NCBI GenBank assembly: GCA_025403435.1 | Contig: CM046327.1 | Span: forward strand, 13,942,218 to 14,006,217 | DNA: 64,000 nucleotides | Direction of reading: 5' to 3' | Source: Artocarpus heterophyllus | Lineage: Eukaryota > Streptophyta > Magnoliopsida > Rosales > Moraceae | In this document: one piece after another, positions 13,146 through 22,787 of the stretch | Position numbering within the stretch: the stretch's first letter is position 1 | How the letters are laid out: the number at the start of each line of letters is the position of its first letter | Position numbers and translations under genes: made by a program | Notes under the pieces: generated by a model | Seen by the model: only the letters and a program-made list of their open reading frames with translations | Told to the model about the DNA's origin: nothing | Databases searched by the model: none

Positions 13146-14340
13146 TATAGGCTGTGGATGTGATGTGGATGTCATGAAGTTACTGGTCAAAGTAGTAAAT
13201 ATCTAGTCACTTCAATGACAAATTGATTCTAACTAAAGTACAAAATTAAATGTCCAAATGACGGCATAAAAATTTAGTTTAAGAAGTACGAATAGTATAT
13301 ATATAGACGTAACATTTCTGCATTTTGTACCCAATAACAACGGAAATTTTAAGTGCTTTGTATTTGCAAGCCTATAACAACCGTATTATAGCAAGATAGT
13401 TTTAAATAACAGTTCAAAAGCATTGCATAGTTCTGGACATTACATGTTACACGTTTGCTCCATCTGCACCTGTTGTATACCGTTTTGGTGGAGACCAATT
13501 ATTTTTTTTTAGTAGTTGAAGGTTGATAACTGACGGTACTAGTTGGATGGCGGATATGCATGTTTAAGATCATAATTATTTAGCTGAAAATTATAGAAGT
13601 ATTCGAACTCCCGATAATTCTCATACGTACTAATGCCCGCAGAGTGAATAAAAGCTCTGTATAGGCCATCACCGTCGTGCAATTTAGGTGGTTCATTGTG
13701 TTGTCAGCGGTGTTTCTTGTCGGTGTGGTTTGGGATGTCTGACTAGTTGTGCTTGAGTCAATATCAATATTCTTACCCTTCCACCTTTTTTGAGGACACC
13801 TTTGCTTATTGTGGTCATACTAATCCCTGCAACGCACATCTTCTTTTTGCTAGTTCTTCATTGAAATTCATGTCGGTGTGCTCCTTGTTTGGTGGACGGT
13901 TCACAATGCCTTTGTTTCTGACAAGTTTTAAAAATTATATTTTTGACCCTATATTATTATTATTTTTTTTTGAAAATCACCCTGTGTTAATATTGTTTTG
14001 TTTTTTTAGGGACTACAATACTGTTTCTCTCCTACTAACAAATCATAAAAAAAAGGTTCTCCCCAAACAAACTTGAACAACATGGAGGAATACTTACCTG
14101 GTATTAAAAAAAAGTTAACGAGTGCCAACTTTGTCATAGTCTAAAAGGAATATTTATACTTACACATATGAAATATATCTCCATATTAGTATTATATTGT
14201 CCACTTTGGCTTAAACCTTCGTAACTTTATTTTTTGACTTTACCCAAAAGGCCTCGTATTAATGAAGATATCTTCCGTCCTTATAAACCCATGATTTTCA
14301 CGATTTGTAGCCAATGAAAGACTTTGATTGTATTCTTAAA
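13146..14340. other. Intergenic DNA, no gene recognised
   Basis: No recognisable domain is present. A plus-strand open frame at 13747-14076 (109 codons) has no signal, repeat or motif that supports it as a gene, and its second half is Phe-rich sequence from T runs. Confidence 0.5.
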
Positions 14341-14369
14341 AAAAAAGCTTCATCACTCATAAGAACATT

Positions 14370-14555
14370 CTACAGCAACCACACTGGAAACCCAGCGTGG
14401 TAGAGAATCAATCCAGCTACAATGCTCTGCCTCATGAAGGCAAAATCTAGCCAATAAATGTGCCCATTAGACGAACGGGGGGCAAAATTACATTGACAAT
14501 CAAGCTCAGCTAATAAACAGCAAATATCAGCAATCCACATGAAACCCAAGAACAT
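14370..14555 (-). pseudogene. Possible LINE RNase H (RVT_3-like) C-terminal relic
   Basis: The 61-codon frame contains the series ADICCLLAELDCQCNFAPRSS followed by a Trp/Leu-rich tail ending FPVWLL. This resembles the last part of the RNase H-like domain in plant non-LTR retrotransposons, where a short helix is followed by an R-x-x-N-x-x-A region and a terminal P-x-W-L. The upstream part (14556-14700) seems to continue it but is broken by stops. This rests on weak pattern similarity only. Confidence 0.3.
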
Positions 14556-14852
14556 CCTTGGCCTTCACCCATTCCAGTCTGGTTACAGGTTTTATTGCAA
14601 ACAACAACAATAATAATAATTACACTGAGGCATTGCCCCTAAGAGAATATCTCCTCTTTGCCAAAGCTTTTGCTCTTGGAAGCATTATTTTGAAGCCGAT
14701 GCCAAATTGTTATCATCTCAGTCCACGGTGACTCTACAATATTTCGTCCCCCGGCCCCACTATCTCTCAATCATTGTCTGAGCATTCCTCGAACTACCTC
14801 TTCTTTGCTAAGAGTACAACGAACACTGCACCTCATTACAATGTTTTCTCTG

Positions 14853-14992
14853 CCCTGTTTGGCAATCACGGTTATTATATTTTTATAGTTTCAACTATTT
14901 TTGGTACGGTATTTTTTTTCAAAAAACTTAGAAAAAAAAACAAACAGTTCCGACCGTATAAGATGAGTTCGTCATCTTTTCCAAACAGGCTA
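14853..14992. mobile_element. Possible short MITE
   Basis: GCCCTGTTTGGCAA near 14853 faces TTTTCCAAACAGGC near 14978, giving about 12 bp of inverted end around a 140-bp AT-rich body. No clear target duplication was found. An open frame (14774-15088) runs across it but is not supported as a gene. Confidence 0.4.
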
Positions 14993-15926
14993 TTTGATTT
15001 TTTCAAGAATTTCCTTTGGAATTGTAACGACGCCATTCGTACTTGGTATATACCATACTATTTATACGTCTTTTCCTATGACTACTGAATGATTTTCCTT
15101 TTTTTTTCTTTTTTTGGGAAAAAAACGTAAAAGGTGAATTCAGTAATAGCAATAGGACGTTTAACAGCCTTGATTTGAACTCATGATCTCAAAGCAAAAG
15201 TCGTAACATATGAGCTTTACACTGTAGCATGTTTTTGCTTCACAATATTGCTTTTGTAGTGTTTTGTCTTTTTTTAGAATGTAATTATCATATTCCTTAG
15301 TCGCTCCTCTATATTAGGCAATACTTGTAAAACTCTATTCGTTTCCTCTATTTCTGATCACCCCTGCACGATGTATATGTATTCATTTAAAGCAAATGAG
15401 TTATTGGTTAGCCATTTCATTACAAATATCATTCACCATCCTATGACAGCATATGCTAAATTTAACCAAAAAAAATGTCAAATGCTAAAATTTAGCAATG
15501 ATTTAAATTCGACATTAAATTAATGTATGTATTTATATGTATGTGTGTATATATAGCTTTTTTTAAGTTGAAAGGTTTTTAGTTTAAAATGTATTTTTTC
15601 TATTTTTAGTTAATCAATGTTTAAGATTTATAGTAATTGTTCTTCGAGTTTAAGATAATATTTAATACGTTTGAGTAATAAGTGTCAAGCCTTATTGAAA
15701 TAATACTCGATACGTTTTGATAAGGATAATCTGGGTATTTTAAAACAAATTTTACTAATCAATAGTTTAGTGTATTTTTTTCCAAAATACAAGGGAATAC
15801 TTTTTATATTTCTATAGTTGAAAGGAAAAATGTGAGATTTTGAAGGAGCAAAAGGATTTTTTTAATTAAAAGGAATAAAAGGATATTCAAGAATGTTATT
15901 AAAAAAAGCCGTCTTGTAAGGTATAA

Positions 15927-16098
15927 GAAAATAAAAGGACATAAATTAAGTTAAGAAGTTGATCTAATAATTTTGGGATTGAATGATAAGATAAACCAAC
16001 ACTATTATAATACACAAAAACATAGCTGTGGCGGCAACATGGAATTTCGGACTACATTAATCTATAGCAGGAATTTCTGACCACATTATTCAATGGCC
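15927..16098 (+). repeat. Relic copy of the lectin-gene upstream region
   Basis: This stretch matches the start of the duplicated lectin block (16843 onward and 19613 onward). It shares TTAAGTTAAGAAGTTG, CTAATAATTTT, ACTATTATAATA and AGCTGTGGCGGCAACA, then the phrase TTTCTGACCACATTATTCAA. It is more diverged, has a small internal insertion, and stops before any coding part. It suggests an older third copy of the unit whose gene has been lost. Confidence 0.7.
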
Positions 16099-16842
16099 AT
16101 ATACTTCTTGAAAAGAGAAAAAAAAAAAAAAAAAAAGAGGCAAACTTACTCCTATATACAAAAAGAAAAGAAAAACCATAGTCTAAAAAAAAAAAAAAAA
16201 AGTCGATATGAGGCGGTATGCTTCCCCATCCTAGTACCTTCCCATGCACTTTCCTAATTTCAGATAGGGGTCAGGGACAGAAATCGTGATCGAAAAGGTT
16301 ATCCCCGTACCTTATTTATTTACCAAAATCAAAGACTCAAATGATTTTTTTTTATTTTTTTAAAGTCAGTTTCCATTTTTCTTTTTGATAGTTTTTATTT
16401 TCCTTTTCGTTGTAATTTAATACATCCATTATAAAGATTTTAATATACATATGTTTTTATAAATATATCTACATAAATTCATCTATAAATATAAATATGT
16501 ATATGCACATAAATGCATTACATATGTATGTAAGAAAATAAGTATATATAATTGGGTTGGGGAATCCGGGAATTAATTTTAACCCAAATACATGCTCCAC
16601 CCCTATATCTGTCCTCACATGTACCCATGCCCAGGTGTAAATGTCATCCCAAATTGTTTGCATAAAAGTAGGGATTTGCTTCTTTAAGATTAATTATTGG
16701 GTGTATAAAAGGGAGATTTGAGGAACATAATTAGATTCTAATATTAAAAGTAGGTAATTTTAAAATTTAAACTATTTTCTTTTTTTATTTTTATTTTGGA
16801 TGCCTTTAGAAATAATAGGGGTGAAAATAGAATATTCCATGA
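16099..16842. other. AT-rich intergenic DNA with homopolymer runs
   Basis: Poly-A runs (about 16117-16136 and 16186-16201) and TATA/ATGT-rich stretches are the only structure seen. The small minus-strand frames at 16052-16249 and 16469-16663 are low-complexity. Confidence 0.5.
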
Positions 16843-18016
16843 GAAAATAATAGAACATAAAATAAGTTAAGAAGTTGGTCTAATAATTTTTGGTGTTGAC
16901 GAATAAGATAATGCAATGTTAAACTAATACTATTATAATATACATAAAGACAGCTGTGGCGGCAACAAGGAATTTCTGACCACATTATTCAATGACATTG
17001 CTAATTGACCCGTTATTTTAGTGATCATCTGTTTCCCTAAGCTTGCGATGAATTATAAGCTAGAAAGCATATAATTTTATCTGTTAGCAAACGAATGCTT
17101 ATGTAGCCAAATCTCCTCTCTATCTTCAAGCCATGACAATATCCTAGTCTCATTCACCTTAAAGTCTTAAGACAAATCCGTAAATTCCATATCTTGTTTT
17201 AAATCTAATATTTTTTGCTTCATAAAGAGATCAAACAGCACAAGTACAAAATCTCCTCTCCTTCTATCTTCAAGCCATGATCATCTCCTACCGCACATTA
17301 TCTCTAATTCCCTTCTTATTGTTATTCCTTTTTCTTCTTCCCTTTATTGACTCACTTTATTTCAAAATACAACGTTTTCACCCCAATACAGAAGATATAA
17401 TATGCCAGGGAGATGCAGTAAACAATGATGGTGCCATTGAACTGATCAACAAAATCAACTATCTATGCCGAGTTGGTTGGGCCACATATCCTGGAAAAGT
17501 TCCACTCTGGGACTCCCATACTCAAAAGCTCGCCGACTTCACAACCCATTTCTCCTTCACAATCGATACGCAAAACCGATCCGTTTACGGCCATGGAATT
17601 ACATTCTTCCTTGCTCCTCTAGGGTTCCAGATCCCTCCAAACTCCGCCGGCGGATTTCTAGGTCTGTTTAACACGACTACTATCGATTCCCCAGCTACCT
17701 CATACCCGATTGTTGTCGTCGAATTTGATTCTTTTCCGAACCCCGAATGGGATCCTCCGATGGAGCATGTAGGGATCAACAAACACTCCATATCTTCCGC
17801 CGTTTACGCGCCGTGGAACGCAAGCTTGCATAGTGAAGAGAACACATTGGTGTGGATTTCCTATGACTCTATTGCTAAGAATTTGAGTGTCCATTGGAGT
17901 TACGAGGGAAATACTTCAAGTGAAGCTGTCACGAGTCTTTCTTACCAAATTGATTTGGCAAAGGTTCTACCTCAGTGGGTGACGATTGGATTTTCAGCTG
18001 CTACTGGTCTGTATGG
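16843..18016 (+). repeat. Tandem duplication unit A (lectin gene and promoter)
   Basis: About 1174 bp here is repeated at 19613-20787 with only scattered substitutions and small indels; the offset is a constant 2770 bp up to the gene start. The unit holds about 430 bp of upstream sequence plus nearly all of the lectin reading frame. Similarity ends just after the codons for TGLY, before the last 18 residues of the intact gene. Confidence 0.9.
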
Positions 18017-18071
18017 ATCCAAACACAGGATTAATTATTGGGAGTTCAATTCAACGTTACATAATAAGTGA
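17277..18071 (+). CDS. Secreted legume-type (L-type) lectin-domain protein
   Basis: This is an intronless 264-aa frame. Residues 1-26 form a strong signal peptide; the rest is one legume-lectin beta-sandwich domain. The metal-site pattern E149-x-D151, N155, D159 (EFDSFPNPEWD) is complete, followed by HVGIN. The sugar-site Asp87 (LADF) and the YGHGITFFLAP strand are also present. About six N-glycosylation sequons are visible. The protein resembles the extracellular half of L-type lectin receptor kinases but ends after the lectin domain, with no transmembrane or kinase part. It is therefore probably a soluble apoplastic lectin or a truncated kinase descendant. A near-repeat of the start-codon context lies about 125 bp upstream (CTTCAAGCCATGAC) and opens only a four-codon frame. 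The sugar ligand is unknown. Confidence 0.88.
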   Translation: MIISYRTLSLIPFLLLFLFLLPFIDSLYFKIQRFHPNTEDIICQGDAVNNDGAIELINKINYLCRVGWATYPGKVPLWDSHTQKLADFTTHFSFTIDTQNRSVYGHGITFFLAPLGFQIPPNSAGGFLGLFNTTTIDSPATSYPIVVVEFDSFPNPEWDPPMEHVGINKHSISSAVYAPWNASLHSEENTLVWISYDSIAKNLSVHWSYEGNTSSEAVTSLSYQIDLAKVLPQWVTIGFSAATGLYGSKHRINYWEFNSTLHNK

Positions 18072-18479
18072 AACGGCAATCCCTGAAAACCAAAAATAAT
18101 ACATCTTGTAATAAAAGAAAAAAGTAAGCAAATCTCTTGTTGTATTGTATTAATTAGTGCCGCCCCCTGTTTTTCACCCTTTTGTCCGTCTATAGCCTGC
18201 ATTATATGTTTTATATGAATATTCCATATCTAAATAAGTTATAAATTAAATAAAGGGTAAATTATACTGATACCCTTTGTATTTTACTTAAATTATATTT
18301 TACCTAAATTATAGAGACACCTTTTAAACTAAAACTAATTACACTGACACCCTTTGACTATTAAAAAAATTACAGAGAGACTCCCTTTGTTAATTGACTG
18401 TGAGGGTTAACCATGAGTTGACTATTATTTTTGTTTAAAATGTCCCTCTATCCATCAAAAAATGTTTTTAGCTATTTAT

Positions 18480-18654
18480 AAAGTGTTTGAGAAGTGTGGT
18501 TAGAACCAATGAATGAAACCAGTTTTGGTTAAAAACATTGTAGCATGTGAGAGATTTATATTGTAGCAACTTTTTACATTTTATTATAGTATATGAGAGC
18601 TTTTCATTGCTTGTTAGTTGAACTAATTGGTTCAAATAAACAGCCAAACACCCT
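18480..18654. mobile_element. MITE, family shared with 27607-27754 and 40638-40799
   Basis: The left end AAGTGTTTGAGAAG pairs with the reverse complement of the right end (AGGGTGTTTGGCTG). Inside are the phrases ACATTGTAGCATGTGAGAG and TATATGAGAGCTTTTCA, which recur in the other two copies. It is about 175 bp and non-coding. No clear target duplication was seen. Confidence 0.5.
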
Positions 18655-19429
18655 ATTAAGCAATTGGAAATGACATTTTTACCATTATTTGACATTAAAA
18701 AATTATTTCAAAATAATTAGAACACACTGGCGATTATAAATTTCACACTATGATAAAAATATATTTTTTTCCTTAAAAAGCCTTTTGGATAGTAATATTA
18801 TTGAAAATTTTACATTTGTACAACATTTAAGATGATATGAACTTTTATTATCCACTAAAATAGCATATAACATAAAAATATATATCTAATATAAATTAAC
18901 ATTATATAGTACACAAAGTCACAGCATAAAGATGATGGTTATATGTCCAAAGTAAGATAAAATACTTAGTCCAAAAAATCCACGTGTCATAAAATGTTAA
19001 AATTTTCGTAGGTCAAATAATAATTCACCTACACAAAATATCATACAAAAAGTTACACTAACTAATCACAAATATATAAAGAATTTACACTATCTAATCT
19101 CAACAAATGCAAAACAAACTAATTCTAACAAAATGAAAAGAAACCAATTAAACAAATACCATAACCCACAATCATACAAACTAATAACTATCACACGAGT
19201 TAATAGAAAGTAATGACAATCATACACATAATTAATTCCAACAAACTGAAAGTTAACTAATTTTACAAATCACACTAACTAGTTTCACAGTAATAGTATA
19301 TAAATTCAACAAATATAGAACTAAACTTTCCATAAAAATTCCAACAAAAACTAATCCTACGAGCTATTTCCACAATCATTAATTTAACAATTTCCATTTA
19401 CCTTAAACAAAACAAACAACGCGGCAATG

Positions 19430-19612
19430 ACGAGGGTTCTAGTGATGGCGGGAGTAGGGGCGGGGAGTGTGGTGTCTGACGGTGGGCAAAGGAGGGAGGG
19501 TTGGGAGGAGGGAGGGGCAGGGGGATGTGCAACGACGGGGGGGAAGGGCGGACAATAGGCGAGTGGCAGCTAGGACGAAGAGAAGGGCGGACGGCAGGCA
19601 AGTGATGACTAG
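19430..19612 (+). repeat. G-rich patch in AT-rich spacer
   Basis: The plus strand carries many G-runs of 3-8 within about 180 bp, such as GGCGGGAGTAGGGGCGGGG and GGGGGGGAAGGGCGG. The flanks are AT-rich. No open frame with a recognisable domain exists on either strand. It directly abuts the left edge of duplication unit B (19613). It could be the remnant of a GC-rich exon or TE end. Confidence 0.5.
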
Positions 19613-20787
19613 GAAAATAATAGAACATAAAATAAGTTAAGAAGTTGATCTAATAATTTTTGGTGTTGACGAATAAGATAATGCAATGTTAAACTAATAC
19701 TATTATAATATACATAAAGACAGCTGTGGCGGCAACAAGAAATTTCTGACCACATTATTTAATGGCATTGCTAATTGACCCGTTATTTTAGTGATCATCT
19801 ATTTCCCTAAGCTTGCGATGAATTATAAGCTAGAAAGCATATAATTTTATCTGTTAGCAAACGAATGCTTATGTAGCCAAATCTCCCCTCTATCTTCAAG
19901 CCATGGCAGTATCCTAGTCTCATTCACCTTAAAGTCTTAAGACAAATCCGTAAATTCCATATTTTGTTTTAAATCTAATATTTTTTGCTCCGCAAAGAGA
20001 TCACACAGCACAAGTACAAAATCTCCTCTCTTTCTATCTTCAAGCCATGATCATCTCCCACCGCACATTATCTCTAATTCCTTTCTTATTGTTATTCCTT
20101 TTTCTTCTTCCTTTTATTGACTCACTTTATTTCAAAATACAACGTTTTCACCCCAATACAGAAGATAGAATATGCCAAGGAGACGCAGTCAACGATGATG
20201 GTGCCATTGAACTGATCAACAAAATCAACTATCTATGCCGAGTTGGTTGGGCCACGTATCCTGGAAAAGTTCCACTCTGGGACTCCCATACTCAAAGGCT
20301 CGCCGACTTTACAACCCATTTCTCCTTCACAATCGATACGCAAAACCGATCCGTTTACGGCCATGGAATTGCATTCTTCCTTGCTCCTCTAGGGTTCCAG
20401 ATCCCGCCAAACTCCGCCGGCGGATTTCTAGGTCTGTTTAACACGACTACTATCGACTCACCGGCTACTTCAGGGCCGATTGTTGTCGTTGAATTTGATT
20501 CTTTTCCGAACCCCGAGTGGGATCCTCCGGTTAAGCATGTGGGGATCAACAAAAACTCCATATCTTCCGCCGTTTACGCGCTGTGGAACGCAAGCTGGCA
20601 TAGTACTGAAGAGAACACATTGGTGTGGATTTCCTATGACTCTATTGCTAAGAATTTGTGTGTCCATTGGAGTTATGAGGGAAATACTTCAAGTGAAGCT
20701 GTCACGGGTCTCTTACCAAATTGATTTGGCAAAGGTTTTACCTCAGTGGGTGACGATTGGATTTTCAGCTGCTACTGGTCTATATGA
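19613..20787 (+). repeat. Tandem duplication unit B
   Basis: This is the second copy of the 1.17-kb unit at 16843-18016. The upstream region is nearly identical, so both copies probably began with the same promoter. The match ends at the TGLY codons, after which unrelated AT-rich sequence follows. Confidence 0.9.
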
Positions 20788-20863
20788 ATATCTGCTAAAA
20801 AGGTTTAAGAATATACTATATCATCATCTTTTTACAACTAATCAAAGTTTTTATGAGCATTAA
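20047..20863 (+). pseudogene. Broken second copy of the legume-type lectin gene
   Basis: The first 222 or so codons match the upstream copy closely, including signal peptide and metal-site residues. Two bases are missing around 20709-20712 compared with the first copy, so the frame ends at codon 225. The remaining sheet (about YQIDLAKVLPQWVTIGFS) can be read in a second frame, then runs into unrelated sequence and lacks the first copy's C-terminus. A Ser-to-Cys change (NLSV to NLCV) removes one sequon. A truncated secreted protein could still be made, but losing the last strands should stop the domain folding. Confidence 0.85.
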
Positions 20864-22787
20864 CTGTGTTAGTCCATACCTATAATATAACAAACACTGT
20901 TTTAACAAACTAATATAAACTTAAAAATTAATCAAGAAATTTAGCTTGAAAATAGGTTGTAAGTATTTACTGTTCCATTCTGATGACTAATTATGAATTA
21001 CCAAGCATTACCCATGCCAGTCTATGTCAACGTTAAATCAAACTCTCCAATTGACAAGAAAATAACCTAAATTAAGTCTAAATTTATAGGTTTTTTAAGG
21101 AATAATTTTGACATTTTAATGGCTTAAAAACTATAAAAATTAAAACTATCCAAATTAAAATTGTCAGAGCTTCACTCCGCACTTCAACGAAAAAAAAAGC
21201 TTAAACACATATTTTAACACAAATTGGGACCAAAATGGTCACAAAATTTAATCACAGAACTTAGTTTAAGAACCTAACTTTTGCAACTAAGCTTCTGGAC
21301 AAAGCCTTTCGCGTAAGGCTTGCATATTTATTTATAGAGTTCATGCAAGCGCAGACAAAGGTTTTGCAAATAAAATAATTAAAACAAATATTTTGCAATA
21401 AAATAAAGCGTGCAGGGGCTACTTGAAAGAAATGGGAGCTTAAAATTCTAAATGGCAGGTAAGATAAATTTGGCTGATTCTGGATCTATCTCACTGACTA
21501 TTTAGCACAATTCTTTCACTCAAAATCGTCCTTTGTCACGCGGCTGAGAGGAGGAAACAAACAAACGTCTTAAATCTCACCTTTAAACGTTCAAAACAAG
21601 CTTACTCTAACGGCTAGAAGCAAGGAGGCTCTCGATCTTGACAACTGAGGACATTGGGCTTCATGGAACTCTCAATGCACTTGGATGGAGGAGGCAAGAA
21701 TTAAGCTACTGTTGATGCAAGTGGCAGGCCCTACATGTTGGAAATGTTGGAGAAAAGAAGAATCTTGGATATTTTATTACATTGTAATAGGCCCTAGTTG
21801 AATTTCAGGCATCTCTTTTTTTTTTTTTTTCTCTCTTTTTTTCCTTTTCTTTTCTTTGCCCCACGTTGTATGACTTTTCCCCCCTTGTTTTAATAGCTGA
21901 TGTCATGTTAATGCAGGCGTTAGGTGCAAAATTTAACTACATTTTGACCCCAAAATAATTTTTTTTAATTTTTGCCTCTGATTTCAAATATTATGACAAT
22001 TAAGCCCAAAAAATTAATATTTTACAAAATTAAAATTGCAAAAATTATATAAATGTTTATAAACACTGCTAATAGTAGCTGACAAAGCTGACAAAGTGAT
22101 ATAGTTTTATACAGACATGATATTTAAAACTCAAAATCATTTTTAGAAATTACTATAAATACATAAAAACATATATGCACACTAAAAACATATTATAAAA
22201 CTCATTAAGACTAACAATAAAATTACTTCACGAAAAGTAGCGGTTCTTGTTGATTCAGCACAAAACGAATATTTTACACTTAAAAACATTTCTAACAATA
22301 TACTAAAACACAAAAACACATCAAGAACACATATTCAAATATATTTTCATACTAAGACACAAAAATAATAAAAACACACAAATATTGTAATTAAGGGTTT
22401 TAATGGCAAATATAAATGCAAAATGATGATATTTAGCCTCATAAAATATGCATTTTTATGTGTTCATCATGTTTCCATGAGAATTGTGAAAATAAAACAA
22501 AGTCTCTGGATGAGACTGCTCCAAGCTCCTTTGTTTTAAATAAGTTTTCAAAGTACTGATCGGCATGAGGCTTTCCTGATACTTGAGTTTTAATTTACAG
22601 AGCCTTGAGAGTTCAGGTCATGCAGAGAGTGTCCTAAAGGGCAGGTCTTGGAAACCTATATGGGCCACCACAGTAGTTTTATTTAGGCATCATGAAGTAA
22701 TTATTTATATATTTATGATTTGCGGTAAATCATATGCTATAGTTTCACTAAACATATTTTCCAGTTATACATTTTATTTATTCTTGC
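20864..22787. other. Intergenic DNA, no gene recognised
   Basis: AT-rich sequence with a moderately GC-richer stretch near 21470-21760 that has no open frame or known motif. It may be old retrotransposon LTR or leader sequence. The frame at 22583-22846 is not supported. Confidence 0.45.

Larger units (their letters stand above)
18072..19612. other. Spacer between the two lectin copies
   Basis: AT-rich DNA. It begins with repeated phrases of the type ACTGATACCCTTT and ACACTGACACCC (18250-18400), which look like one arm of a transposon. It includes one MITE (18480-18654) and ends in a G-rich patch (about 19430-19612). No gene recognised; the minus-strand Pro/Ser-rich frame at 19398-19628 only reflects the G-rich patch. 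Confidence 0.5.

Noticed and set aside
13747..14076. 109-codon plus-strand frame as a novel gene
   Set aside because: No motif, signal or compositional support, and its second half comes from T runs.
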